Assembly (NCBI RefSeq): GCF_036370855.1 | Contig: NC_088112.1 | Span: forward strand, 15,740,469 to 15,804,468 | From: Dromaius novaehollandiae | Taxonomy: Eukaryota > Chordata > Aves > Casuariiformes > Dromaiidae | Length of the DNA stretch: 64,000 nt | Direction: 5' to 3' | Shown here: positions 12,186 to 24,270 of the stretch, in pieces | Numbering within the stretch: the first letter of the stretch is position 1 | Layout: each line of letters starts with the position of its first letter | Made by a program: the position numbers and the translations under genes | The notes under the pieces: model-generated | What the model saw: only the letters and a program-made list of their open reading frames with translations | The model's database searches: none | Told to the model about the DNA's origin: nothing

Positions 12186-15100
12186 GCAGTAAAATGAAAT
12201 ACGGATAATTCATTTGCTATTTTTAGGGCAAGAACAGAGTATTTTACTCCAGCAGTTTTAGGTTACAGTCATTTTCAGGAGAAGAGCTGGAAGATTCCTG
12301 CTGCTGTTGAAACATTTAGAAAGTGAGGATTAGCAAACACACAGTGTGTGCTGGGATACCAGCTTTGTAGGGTGAGTTCCCCCAAGAGGATGACTAACAG
12401 CAGGATGTGGGACATAATTTGCATGTTCTCTGACTCTGCCGCAATCATTTGTGTATTGGATACTTGAATTATACATTACACACAAGGTCGTCCACTTGCC
12501 AAGCCGACAGCCCTGCTGAACAGTGCATAGCCCCTGATGGGGGCTGAGGGAGGAGGGCTGATGTTATTTCAAGAACTAGCGTTATTTCAGAGAGAAATTG
12601 CTCCATGTATCAGAGGACTTGGAACTTGTCGCTGAATGCTTTGGGGGTTTATTTACTCATTCTCTGCCACTCTCCTGCTAACTCTGACTTTCAGTTTTTG
12701 CATCTCCTCTTTTCCTGTGGCGAGTTTGACACCACTGATCGGTTCCATATATTGTCCCTATACACTGAACTCCTCTCTCCATACAGGCAGCTCAGCACAG
12801 GCAGGGGCAGACTTCCCCTGCTCTGCCTCCTAAGGCTGCCTCTGGTTTACCCGAGGGGAGACAGGAGAGTTCCCTGCTTTCATTGCAGCCTGCTTCAGCC
12901 AGGTTTCTTCACCAACACACAGAGACCCGTTAGTGCTTTTTGTACTATCCTACTCAGAAAGACACTGATAAAGACCCACAAAATGATTTTTATAGGTCAT
13001 CTGTCTGGGACATCTGGACAGGAGCTCATCCTCTTTCTTTCCAGTCTCGCATGGCAGCTAGCAATTCTGCAAAATCATCTTTGATACATTCATGTTTCAG
13101 TAAGACAAACACCTGATTGCATATTTTCCCTTTGAAATATTATTTTTTCTGTCTTTACTGACAGTAAGAAAAAAACAAAAAGAGGAAATGATTCAAAACT
13201 AGCTGACAAAGTGCACTCATCTAATCATCTGATTTTCTTTCTTTCTGATAGTCACATTTGCCGTATCCTGGCTGAAATGTCAAGGTCTTTGGAGCAAAAA
13301 CTGTGTTTTACTGGTTCATGTGTTTCTACATGCCCCTGGTGATATCCCAGCTCAAATGGAAATGCCACCACCCATCACTCATATGGGCAGATGCTGTTTT
13401 GTCAGCTTCCCACAGTGTGCAGATTTGGAAAGTGGCTTGTCTTCTTGGAGAAGCCTCCCGAGCCATCAGGTCACAGTTGAGGTGTCTGCTCCCCTGCGAA
13501 CAGCCATGGATGGGATGCCATGGGGCCAGCAAAGCGGGGCCGAGCCGTGGCTGACGGCAAGACTCTGCTGCTCTCCGTGCTCCCACTCCCTCCTCAGTTC
13601 TCTTTCCCAACCAAAATCTTTGGCTTTAGTAAAGAATTCCTGTAAGTTGATCTCATTCCTGCTGCTTTCTTTGCTTAAGATCGGTTACCACTGGAAGACC
13701 ACAGGTAGCAGGAACCATTTTGTTGAATGTACTCTTCCAAAATCTGGTTTTCAGCAGGAGCCATAGGAAATACTTGAACATTTCTCTTCAGAATTTCCAC
13801 TGAGAACTCACCTCTTTTAGTTAAGAATTGTTCATTAGACCACAATCACATTTCAGCTCTTTATTTCTCTATCTGTTCAATAGGGGCAGCTGCTGTGTGT
13901 AAAGTATTTTGAAACATTATACTTGAAAGGCCCTAAGTATTCTCTTAACAATCCTGAAAGTTTTTGTTTCATTCATGTAATTTCTGTGAAATCATAGTCT
14001 GCCTCATACCTATCTCAGCATCTTCTTCTGTACTTGTCCCTACTCTCCCCAAGTTCTGTTAAACCCATGTTGAAAAAAGCAAAGCAGAAACTTCTTTCAC
14101 CATTGGAAAGGAACATACTAGTGAGAAAAGAAAAGTGTGTAAAAAGAAAGCAAAACAATCGATTCAGCGAGGTTTCCCTCTGTGACAGTAAATACTGAAG
14201 TTCCTTTAAAGAAGAGGTAGTATGGTTGACTAGAAAGATTTCTCTTTCATTTCCATCCCAGAGGGACGTCAGCAATTAGGAAGCCACTGTCATCCTGGGT
14301 GCGCTTACCTTGAGCTTCTCCAAGGAGAAGGGGTTGTGATCAAAACCCAAACCATGTGTTCACAGCTTAGGAGGTTGCAGTGTTGATGGGGCATTTCCAG
14401 CCCTGCTGCCCGTAGGCTCAGGCACCTCAGCTCCACGTGCCAGTGGGTCGCTCTGCACAGAGGTGCAAGGGAGGAGGACAAGGAGTCAATCCACTCGGAG
14501 TTCCTGCTTGCTTTGCAATGTGTGGACTCGTTTCTTTACTAAGCCCCATGCCCTCAATAGCAGAGCAAAGCTGGCAGTGAGAAGCATGCACTGAGCCTTC
14601 AAAAGGGTGCAGTCAAGGCAGCATTTCTCTGCTTGTACTTCTTGAGTCATTACCGTGGCTCGTAATGCCTCTGCCATCCACCACTGAGCAACACTTCTCA
14701 CCATACCATGCATTAGGTTTGGAGATGACAGGCAACACCTTTACCTTAAAAGGGAAAAGAGAGTCTTGGTTGCCTGGTCTGAACTGAAGCTGGAAAACCC
14801 CAGGTGCCAAAGAGAAATTTAGAGTATTTTCCTATGGAACTGCATTTTTCTCTCTGTGCTCTGGATAGAGCTGAAGACCTCTGGCTGACCACTGGGGGTT
14901 TCAGCATAAAATGTGTTACGATTGGTAATGCTAGATCTGCTTTTCTTATTTCGAAACCCAAATTCCTCCAAGGCTGGTGTACTTCTGGGTAGATGGCCAT
15001 GTGCCTTGTAACCATTGCCAGCAGAAATCAGGATCTCTCTCATCTCCACTTTGAGGTACAGAAGTGAAGGTGTGTTCACAGAGTTGTGTGCTCCCCTCCT

Positions 15101-17689
15101 CACTTAGCCAGACTGCTGCCTGGTGTAAATCAGTGTTGTTCCATTGACTTTAATCCACTATTCCAAAACAGATTGACCAGGGAGACTAAAAGTGCCCTCC
15201 TCCCAGCCTTCCGCAGGTGCATTGCTTGGTGTGGCACACATGGCTGGTCTGGTAGTGGGGAAGTGGCTGTGTGGCCCCACAGTCCCGCGGTGGCTTTGCG
15301 TGGTGCTCTGATGGACTCCAGTGGAGCCACACAGTTGCATCAGGCAAGGAGCAGGCCCCTAACAGCAATCCAGATATTTTGTCACTGACACTTATGACGA
15401 AAAGTCATCAATTTTGGCTTAATGTGGCATTCTCCTGTTGCTAAGAAAAAGATATACCACAAAGTCCTCAGGGGAAAGGCCATGAGCAATAGCAATGGCA
15501 CAGGGCCTGCGCTCTAACCAGCGTGCCAAACGATATTCCAAGGAAACATTTCCAAGTTATAGGAATTGCGTAACAGTGATTATTATTTTTAAAGCACAGA
15601 AAACTAAGTCCTGTTTCTAAAAAAGCAAACACATATTTTTAGCCTTGCTGGTCTCTTGATCTTGCACTAATGGGAACCATCTGCGCTGGGATTGGCTGAC
15701 ATTCTTGGTAAATGACATTTCTCTGCAACATTCCAGATGTTTCAAAGGGTTCTTTGCGAATAAATGTTTATGTCTCTGCCTGTCACTCTCACTTTCTGCC
15801 TTTCCTGTCCATGTTTACTCCAGTAATATACATTCTTTTATTAAAATTATTATTTTTTATTAAAAATAGCTTGTCAGGATTTTGGCTGATCTTGGTTATG
15901 ATTCTTGCTTGCTAGCTGAGGATGAAAGCTGTCACTGCTTAGCATTAATGTTTAATAGCTAAATTGGAGATTTGCAAGGAAACCTAACATATTTAGACAA
16001 GAAGACACATTGAAAAATTATTTGGAGATGGATTTTTAGCTCATTTTGATTCCTCTGAGGATTCCAGCCATTGAACAGATATGTTTATTTTAGTATTGAG
16101 GGGCTTTAATGTGGCAAACTATTACGCCATATACGGATGTACTTCACGGCAGCAAGGCACATCACTACAAAACTTTGCAACTCATTAAGTAAGAGAGTCT
16201 TGTGGTTGCTTTGACACCTCTGCTGTGCTATATCCTGGAGGTGGCTGCCTTCCCGATGCGAATGAAAAAATCCCAGCACACATGGGCTGCTTTTTTTATT
16301 CCACCTGAGCTAAGCTTGGCCAGAAAGGTGGAAGGAAGAAAGGCGATTTAAAAACATTCGTTAACTTGTCTGTAAACTATGCCTAGAGTCTGCTGAAATC
16401 CGATGTACATTATAAGTTCTTCAGTGCTGTAACTTAGACTCAGGTGCAAACAACTAGATGAGAACAGCCGTGTTTCCCATGTCAGACCCCCTCCTGCCCA
16501 GCCTCTGACCTGGTGCCTGTGCCTCCAGCTAGCAGCACGTGCTGCCCAGGGGCGACGAGCGCTGTGGCGTGTACTCTCCAGCGGGTAATTCCTCTGCTCT
16601 ACAAAACTTCAGGCTGCTGCTGAAGCATAAAAGTTACAGAGGGTGAAGGAGAGTCTGTGTTTTGGTTTCTGAAGCATTTGGGGTTGCAAGGCGTTACTGT
16701 ACTCTGCTGCGGCTGTGACTTTACTGTTGCAATTACAGCAGACTTTTCGGTTCTCCCGGGATTCTGCTGGCTGGGACAGGCAGCAGATGGGAGCGAGTAC
16801 AGTGTTTTCAGCAAGCTGTCCTTTTGTTCTTTTGTTCCCTGTTATCAAATTTGTTTCATAACAAAGGCTTCCTGAGCTTGGGGGCTTTGTGTGTGTTAAT
16901 ACTGGTAACATGATTTAAATATTCTGGTGATTCATTTTCAGGCCAGAGAGCTGAATCAGCCGTGTAGAACATAACTTTCTTCTCCCAAACCGCTACCTTT
17001 TCCATCCTTTCTCGTCATTTCTATAAGAGGATGATTCATGCTCCTCTTGTATTTACCATTTGAGAATGTGCCTGATTCCTTTAGCTAATTTCACTTCTTG
17101 TTCCTCTTTTTCATGGAAGAAAAATGAGTGCTGAGGAAAGCAAAGAGATTGCTGATCGCTGTGACACATCCCAGTGGTCGACCTGGTGTGTGCATGAAAA
17201 CAGAACCGAACAGAGGGAAAAAAGAGAGGGAAAAATACTTCGAATTACTAAATTAATCAGAGCCTAATCTATGAAACTCAGCCCCTGACTCACATTTCAT
17301 GTTTTTTCAGAATTCTGGTGTTCGAATGAGGGGTTGTGCTCAAAAATAACTCCACTCAAATAATATAAAAGCTCTCTCATTTTGATTATTTTAAATAAGT
17401 GCCTTATTTACTTCTTCAGATCTAATCTTTTCCCTGTGAGGCCTGATGATGGTTGCAGCTGGCTCAACCAATTAACCTGGGGGGAAATTTATTTATTGTT
17501 TCATCTGATTGCATTAAAGAGCTGCCTGTTCTTAGATGTGGGCATAGGAGTATATAAGAATGTATGGAAATCTTTATGGTAGACTTCTAAGAAACACCTG
17601 GGCTCTTGTCCACTCCGTAAGTGAGACCCTGTGATAACGTGCTTCTTAGCATAACCTTAAGGTGATCAGATTGATTTTAAAATCAAGGA
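12186..17689. other. Intergenic DNA, no gene recognised
   Basis: Many 60-160 codon open frames overlap each other on both strands (for example 12605-13084 plus, and 13320-13766 plus against 13326-13610 minus). None has a recognisable family signature or convincing paired splice sites. A diverged sense MIR-like piece lies at 13850-13975. The sequence is mostly AT-moderate, with slightly GC-richer parts near 14.3-14.5 and 15.2-15.35 kb. Confidence 0.5.
13850..13975 (+). repeat. MIR-like relic (sense)
   Basis: The phrase CTCTATCTGTTCAATAGGGG matches the MIR 'cccatctgtaaaatgggg' block. It is followed about 25 bases later by GTAAAGTATTTTGAAA, matching the 'gtaaagcgctttgaga' block. Order and spacing agree with one old, diverged insertion on the + strand. 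Confidence 0.5.
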
Positions 17690-18570
17690 ATGCCCTCCTT
17701 CTACATCTGCTGGGCGAAACCAGTTCCGTGCGCTCCCCTCATCTGGCAGGACCCCGACAGAGCTGCTGGCCGCTGGCCTTGAGATCGCTGTTCTGAAAGC
17801 ACCTCCTTTTTCCCCAAAGCTGGGCCTGCTGCGGGCTTGGCCAGCGGCCGTGCGAGGCGGCATCTCCGGAGCCTTCTGAGCTCCAAGGAAAGCTGCCACC
17901 GCTCTCCCAAGCCTGCGCTGGGGCTCCCCGCAGCCCACTGCCGCCGTGCTGCTTTCTCCCTTCGTCGGGACAGGCGTTTTTACACCGCAGCAGCTGTGAA
18001 AAACACTCTCTGAAGGTGTATTCATAGGAGAGCCCCTTTGGCCGGGCCTCTGTCTAAACAGAGCTCAGCACTTCGTGCGGCGGCCGAGGTGAAATCACAG
18101 CTTGCGCCGGGCTCCAGGAGCCACAGAGCGTCGGGAACACGCGTGTGGCCAACCCCCCGGAGAAAAGCCCCGGGCTTGGCCAAGCGGGTCTCAGCCAATT
18201 CGGCCCTATGACTTCATCCCTCATTCATCCCAGCCAGGAAACGCTCGGTCCACCGCCGAGGAGAAAGCCAGCAAGAACATTTAGGGGACCCATCTAAGGG
18301 GGGGGAAGATTTCGCATGAAGGCAACTTTTCGGGTACATTAGATGAGCCCAGCGCTGGGTTTTATCAAGTCAAACGGGGTATGAGCAACACGGGCAAGTC
18401 ACATGCGGCCATGACGAGGGCGGCATCACCCTTTTCGTGGGAGAAGAAGAGGACCGTCCTCTCGGGGCGTATTGTGCCCTGCTCCGGTTGGGGCGACACT
18501 TGGAGAATGCCGCGCTCTGAGTCACTCTGCCCCATATGTTTTCGTATACTTCTGAAAACAGCACAGTAGG
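17690..18570. other. GC-rich, CpG-bearing noncoding block
   Basis: This stretch stands out from AT-richer flanks, with repeated CpGs between about 17,700 and 18,280 and again at 18,400-18,510. Overlapping open frames on both strands follow from the base composition and none looks like a known protein. It could be a distal CpG island, an enhancer or an unannotated noncoding promoter about 6 kb upstream of DUSP1. Confidence 0.4.
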
Positions 18571-20249
18571 CCAAAGTTTGGCTTTTTCCACAGCCTAAAG
18601 GTTTTCATATTCAAAACAGTCAAGTGTTATTCTCTCCTATGACTAATACTGTGTTTTCACTAACCGCTATTACACACAAACATCACCTCACTCTATCACA
18701 TGAGAGAATCATGTCATATTGCAAATATTTTAGCAAACTGCATCGCAGAAAATGAATAAGCAGTTCTGTATTTACTGATATGGGGGTATTTTTTAACAGT
18801 CAGAAGCAAACTACGAAGGTTGGCTATGAACACCTTGAAAGCCCATGCTAAGGAAGCACAGAAAAAAGTCAGATGAATGACAAGAGACTCAGATGGAGGG
18901 TGTGTAATGTGCTATACATCGGGATTACTTCATGCTTGGATTCTTTATATAGTCTCCTTTTTTTTTTTACATCCTCTTATGAAGTCTCACTCTCGGGTGT
19001 CCTCACTGGGTTACTCTGCAGCCCAAGAACGCGGGAATTGTGGCTCTGGATAAGCAAAGACTCGCATTACCTCATGCTGGTTCGCGTTCCTGCTCGCCGC
19101 TTTTGCTGTTATGTCCTTCTCTTCTGTCCCCCCGGAAAATAACCCCTTTCAATGCCATTAGCAGGGAGACGAACGCAGGGCTGCAGGAGTAGACATGGGG
19201 CGGATAAATGCTCTGAGGGAGCCTGATTTCTGAGACCTCGAGTCCTTCATTTAACACAGGACTTCAGGAGGAGGCAGAAGCACCTTTCTATCACCTCCAG
19301 GGTTTTTAGCCCTGACAATCCTAAATTATTCCAAGCTGCCTATATCCCCCCCAAAGTTATTCTTGAGTTGGGACCACTTAGTGTGTACAGGGACTCCGAC
19401 CATGAAAGTCTTCTCCAGACATGCCCCTAGCGCTGGGGAAAGGCCATGGCAGCTGGTTTTGCTGGCTTTGCAGACCCTTGCACCAGCAAGGCAGTGGGAA
19501 CAAGTGTAGCTACAGGCTAACGGAGAACTGGTTTGCGCTCCCTCCGGAAAGCGGAACAGGACACCAGACCCTGGTCCTATTCCTCCCAGCCGTACAGCAC
19601 ATCCCTGTGTGCACAGCCGAAAGTAACTCCGGGCTTGGCAAGTGCCCCTCCGCTGTGGACGTTTATGGAGCCTGGATTTTTCTGTACAAATATCAGAGAT
19701 AAGAAGAACAGAAGAACAACCTGCAATTCTCAATGCCTCTGTGACTCTTATCGCAATCTTTATTAGAGCTGATGTTTCTGGGAATGGAAGCTCATCCATA
19801 GTGACTGCACCCAGAAAACACCGGCATCACATGACTAGCAATAAACCCGCGTCTCATGTATCTGGAGAGGAGAGCACGCCTCTCCCTGCTACTTGGTGCA
19901 AGGTACGTCACTTGTTTTCAAATTCACCTTCCTCCCACAGAAGCCTTTCCTTACCATCCCAGCCATTAATGAACGCTACTGAGAAAACACGCGTTCACGC
20001 AGCAGGAAAACAACTTCCCCTAAGTGTATATTTTGTATACATATATGTATCTGAGACCTTTCATCCCAGTATACGGCAGCTTCACAAATACAGCGATTTT
20101 ATTAAATGAGTGCCCCCATGCCCAGTGCGTATCATGATTCATTGCAGATTAATAGAGGCAATTAAACATAATATTAAATTGCTTAAACCATTTGCCCTAC
20201 TAAGCTGATCCTGGTGCTGAGTACTGTATCAGTGCTAATTCCCAAAGAC
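18571..20249. other. Intergenic DNA, no gene recognised
   Basis: Open frames at 19326-19799 (minus) and 19642-20109 (plus) overlap and carry no recognisable domain. A short T run lies near 18,960. No RNA gene or repeat family was identified. Confidence 0.5.
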
Positions 20250-20405
20250 CTCCCTTTGGAGGCAGGTATTTAATGATTTTGAATATCGAATCCATGGTAT
20301 CCCAGACCGGCAGTCTAATGCCTGTAATCATGTTAAAACGCAGCAGTAAGCAGCTTGCCCAAGGCTGTTCGGTGAGTCACTGGCAGAGAAAGCAGAACTG
20401 ACTCG
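20250..20405 (-). repeat. MIR-like relic (antisense)
   Basis: The phrase AGCTTGCCCAAGGCTGTTCG followed by GTGAGTCACTGGCAGAG... resembles the antisense MIR core 'acttgcccaaggtcacacag..agtggcagag'. Divergence is high, and the upstream boundary is a guess. Confidence 0.45.
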
Positions 20406-20751
20406 CGTTAGCTGCTCAAGCAGGCGCCGAGCTGCACTCAAAATTGCAACGGGGGATCGTCCCCGCCGCCGACTCCTCCAGCGTCTGGGGTTTCGGGCTG
20501 CTGGGGGCTGCGGGGGCCAGCCCAGGTGTGCGGGGTCACACGCTGCCGGTCCGCAGCCTCCTTCCCCGCACTCGGGACCAGCCCTTCAGTGCCCACCTTG
20601 TCGCCTCTGACATGAGAATATGGGGCGGCTACAACTCAACCAGCCCGGACGAAAGGCTCAGTCTCAGGATTTAAAGACGTAAAAAACAGTGTTTCCCTGT
20701 AGTAATTCTTTAGTGTTCATATTCTGTTTGTTGTATCCTTTCATTGCTGGA

Positions 20752-21011
20752 TCCTTTCCTTTCTCTCTTTCTCTCCTTCCTCTCTTTCTTTCTTTGTCTT
20801 TTTCTTTCCTTCCTTCCTTTCCTCCCTCCCTCTCTCCCTTCCTTTCTTCCTTTCCTTCTTTCCTTTTCTTCTTTCCTTCTTTCTCTTTCTTTCTTTCCCT
20901 TTGTTTTTTTCTTTGTCTTCCTCTTTTTCTTTCTTTCTTCCCTTCTTTCCTTCCTTCCATCCCTCTGTCCTTCCTTTCCCTCCTTTCCTTCCTTTTTCCT
21001 TCTGTTTTTTT
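20752..21011. repeat. Polypyrimidine (CCTT/CTTT)n tract
   Basis: About 260 bases are almost pure C/T on the + strand, built from shuffled CCTT, CTTT and TCCC units with only a few G or A interruptions. Such homopurine/homopyrimidine tracts can form triplex (H-DNA). Long Lys/Arg/Glu-rich or Phe/Leu/Ser-rich open frames across it, on both strands, are artefacts of the low complexity. Confidence 0.95.
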
Positions 21012-23500
21012 GTGAATGTGGGTGTCTCTTGTACAGTCTGTCCAAATATTTACAAAAGGAAATGCTGGGTTGTGAAACTGAATTCGGAGAAAAAGTTACA
21101 CATGCTGAAGAAATGCATCCAGCACAGTTTCCAGATTTTCCCACGTGCATTTTTGTTCTCTGTCTCAAGACTCAAGGCTTGCTCTCGCATATCTTTATTC
21201 AGGCAAAACACACACGGAGGGCAGAGAGGCACCGGCTCGGGTCGGGTCCAACGGTGCCGTAATCCCGAGTTCTCCAGAACGTTTCAGGACTGATTTTGGC
21301 CAGGGGTGACCAGCTCAAAAGCCTGAATAACCAGTTTTGCTGGATTACCAGTTTGTGCAATGGGCCAGTTGCAGGCAAGGGGTTATCTAACCTCGTCTCC
21401 CAGTTACTAACAAACTGGTCCCAGTGCGGAGGCCTCCGTAGCCCTCCACCATCCGGCAGCTAAGCAACAGCCCGGCTGGACGGGGAGACCCGCGGGCTCC
21501 AAGCAAAGCCCCGAGGGCTCCTGTCCCACGGAGACAGGGAGAAAACACTCAGCCATGACATTACGGAAGGGGGGTGAAGTTGTTTTCCCAAGACGTCCCT
21601 AATCCTGCGAGTGCAGGCTCAGCCTCCTGGGGCTCTCACGGCTTTACGGACTTGCGAACACGCTGGCAGAGCCCGGGGGGAGCTGGGCCTCCCAGGCCGG
21701 GTCGACAGGGCTGGGAGCGAAGCCAGCAGCGGGTCCCCAGGTGCTGAAGGAAAAGCCTCACCTCCCACCTCCACACCCAGGGCACAGCCCTCCGTGCCCT
21801 TGTTTCTATTATTATTCTTACAATGACATTGTGGCCTGAATGCAAAGCCGGGTTTGTTTTGGAGGAAGGGGTTAATTTTGTATTTCCTGGCTTTTGTTAG
21901 GACAGGAAATCAGACCCTTAGGAAAGTCGTTGGGGTCAGACTGAGCTCCTATAGGTCACTCTTGTTTTGTTTTGTGTTTTCCTTTCTTTCATTTTTATAG
22001 CACCTTATTCAAAAAAAAAAAAAAAAAAAAAAAGGAAAGAAAATAGAGTAAAGCAAGGAAATAGCTAGTCCGGTATTGTAAGTGATTAAGAACACGCTGC
22101 CCCCTGTAATGGATTTTTTTTTCTTTCTGATTTGCAGCAGGTGTAAATAAAACAGGATTAAAGAGTCTCACGACTACATGGCAAAGCCATCAGCGAGCAC
22201 CGCGGGTCCCTCATGGAGGTGGTCTGCCCTCTCCCCGGGACACCAGCCGAAGGTCTTCGCCGCACGGCCGCCCAGCAGTGTCCTGCCCATGGTTAATGTT
22301 TGTGCAACGCTGGTTAATGGCACAACTGGAAAGGTCGTTTTTATCGAGGGCACGTTCTCCCCGAGCTGTGCGGATGTCAGGGCAATTTCTTTAAACTGGG
22401 GAAAAACCGAGGCTGACAAACTGGGAAAAAAAGATGTCTCTTGGTTTTGTTTTCGGTGGGGGACAGCTAGAAAAATTTGGGACGACAGGAAAAAATAAAG
22501 CTGATGTCCGTATCGGCGCAGGGAAATTCGCTCTAGGAGAAGGCGATGAACATGGCCCGGCCTCGCGGCCCTCTGCTAGCTGGGATTCTGCACGCGCAGG
22601 CGTTTCTCCCGCAATCTGTCCCTAATGTGCTATTAAAAGCACGACAATAAATAAAGAGAAAGAAAAGTGCAATCCCAGGTTGATTTTTAAGGAACAGCAT
22701 TGAAAAAACCAGATTGGCCGCGAGGCTGCAGCGCTGGCAGAAACCCAGAGCTCAGCAGGACCGCGGCAATTTGGGGGCGAGGAAAGAGGGAAGCAGAGAG
22801 CCGCCGGGCGTGGGGGGCCGCCGCGGGGTGCTTGGGGGTGCAGGTGGGAGAGGGCTGCGGGAGGGCCGGCCGGCACTGGTGGGGACGCGGGGAAGTGAAA
22901 GCGGCAGTGACTGGAAGCCCTGAGTAAGAAACAGCTGAGTGTGTCAGTAGAAGCCGCTCGCCCACGGGGAAAAGCAAACTTTTGGGAAGCGCTGATACGC
23001 TACCAAAGGGGAAAAAACCCAGAACTTGTGCTGCTTCATTGCCGGTTACTTGGTGGCCCTAAATTCTGGGGAAGTTTTCTGGATGGAAATCCAACCTCGC
23101 GCAGGCTGCAGGTCTATCACATTTCTTTTCCTTACCCGTAAAACATCATGGGAGCTGTTCCCAAGTGTGTGTTTATAATACAAATACACATGCAAATATA
23201 ATATATTTCTATACATCTGTTTATGTGTAGCTGTGTCTGTACATGTATATATAGGTATGTATGAATATAAATATAGGGATAGGTGTGCTGATCTCTTTGT
23301 GTGTGTGTTTGATGAGAATAAACGCACACATCCCTAGAGCATCCGCTGGCTGTGGCCTGGCGAGCAGACCCTGGCGCTGCTCCGGGCTCCTTCCCGCACC
23401 CTCAGCAGCACCGGCTGCTGCAGAGGATGGACAGGGACCAACTGCGGGTGAGGGGGAAGGTCCCCAGCCCCCACCTGGCCCGGGGGGCTGGGGGGCTGGG
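21012..23500. other. Upstream region of DUSP1, GC-rich in parts, no gene recognised
   Basis: The region alternates GC-rich parts (21.42-21.80, 22.18-22.35, 22.70-22.93, 23.34-23.50 kb) with AT-rich ones. A run of 23 A lies at 22011-22033. A T/ATGT-rich stretch at 23160-23320 precedes the main TG-rich tract. Open frames are many and overlap. None is convincing. It may hold distal promoter or enhancer sequence for DUSP1, but no specific site was supported. Confidence 0.5.
22011..22033. repeat. Poly(A) run, 23 bases
   Basis: Twenty-three consecutive A are followed by GGAAAG. No retroposed gene body was recognised upstream and no target-site duplication was seen. It may be a simple homopolymer run or the tail of an unrecognised insertion. 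Confidence 0.9.
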
Positions 23501-24062
23501 GTGAGTGTGGGTCTGTGTCAGTGGTGTGTGTAAGTGTATTTGTATGTATATGTGTGTGTATTGGGGGAGATTATGTCATTGTGTGTGACTATGCATGTGC
23601 ATGTATGTGTGTGTATATATATATATATGCATGTGTGCATATACATATGCATATATGTGTGTATGCATGTGTGTGCATATATATGTATGCATGTATATGT
23701 GTGTGTATGCTTGTATATGTGTATCTATACCTGTGTGTATGCAGGTGCATATGTATGCATATGTGTGAGTAGGTATGTGTGTAGGTACATGTGTATGAAT
23801 GTATGTGTGTGTAAAGATGTGTGAGTATGTGTGTATGTATGGGGGGGAGGTATGTATATGTGGGGGGAGGTATATATGTGGGTGTACGTACATGAGTGCC
23901 TGTAGGTATGTGTGTATGTATATACATGTGTATATGTGTGCGGGTATGCATATGTGCAGGGGTGTGTGTGTGTGTGTGTAGGTATGCATGAGTGTGCAGG
24001 TACATGCATACGCGTATGTACCTGTGCACGTGTAGATGTCTACGCATGTACGTGTGTGTGTG
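23501..24062. repeat. Alternating purine/pyrimidine (TG/TATG)n tract
   Basis: About 560 bases are dominated by TGTG, TATG, TATA and GCATATGT units, with a few G-rich interruptions near 23,840-23,870. Alternating purine/pyrimidine sequence of this kind is prone to Z-DNA and slippage. It ends within 80 bases of the first CRE of the DUSP1 promoter. Long His/Thr/Tyr- or Cys/Val-rich open frames read through it on both strands and are not genes. Confidence 0.95.
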
Positions 24063-24088
24063 TCCCTGTGTCCCTGTGTCCCTGTGTC
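24059..24088. repeat. (TGTCCCTG)n short tandem repeat
   Basis: About four copies of an 8-base unit GTGTCCCT follow the TG-rich tract directly. A (CG)n run begins 12 bases later at 24101. Confidence 0.9.
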
Positions 24089-24139
24089 CTGGCGTCGGGG
24101 CGCGCGCGCGCGCCGCGCTCCGGCCGGCCGCGCTGCACA

Positions 24140-24147
24140 TGACGTCA
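24140..24147 (+). promoter_or_regulatory. DUSP1: Consensus CRE (TGACGTCA)
   Basis: A full palindromic cAMP response element lies about 120 bases upstream of the TATA box. Mammalian DUSP1 promoters carry two CRE-type sites bound by CREB/ATF that drive rapid induction, so position and identity fit. Binding here is inferred. Confidence 0.8.
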
Positions 24148-24190
24148 CCGCCAGGCGGGCTGGGCGCGCCGCGGCTGGCGCGCCGCCAGG

Positions 24191-24198
24191 TGACGTCT
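24191..24198 (+). promoter_or_regulatory. DUSP1: Second CRE-type site (TGACGTCT)
   Basis: This matches seven of eight bases of the CRE, 43 bases downstream of the first one. The pair, about 45-50 bp apart, resembles the double CRE of mammalian DUSP1 promoters. Confidence 0.7.
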
Positions 24199-24210
24199 TC
24201 GCGGGGCGCT

Positions 24211-24216
24211 CACGTG
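24211..24216 (+). promoter_or_regulatory. DUSP1: E-box (CACGTG)
   Basis: A canonical E-box lies between the second CRE and the TATA box. It overlaps a CACGTGAC phrase that could also bind USF- or TFE-type factors. An E-box near the CREs is a known feature of the mammalian DUSP1 promoter. Confidence 0.6.
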
Positions 24217-24262
24217 ACGCGGCCCCATTGAGAAAACGGCGGCGGCGCGGCAGCGCGCGGCG

Positions 24263-24270
24263 ATATAAGG
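24263..24270 (+). promoter_or_regulatory. DUSP1: TATA box of DUSP1
   Basis: The phrase ATATAAGG sits in an otherwise GC-only context 139 bases before the start codon. This places transcription initiation near 24,290-24,300 and gives a 5' UTR of about 105-110 bases. DUSP1 is known as a TATA-containing immediate-early gene. Confidence 0.8.

Noticed and set aside
20664-21262. Lys/Arg/Glu-rich and Phe/Leu/Ser-rich open frames on both strands
   Set aside because: They are translations of the polypyrimidine tract and have no non-repeat sequence of note.
22011-22033. Poly(A) run as the tail of a processed pseudogene
   Set aside because: No retroposed coding sequence was recognised upstream and no target-site duplication was visible.
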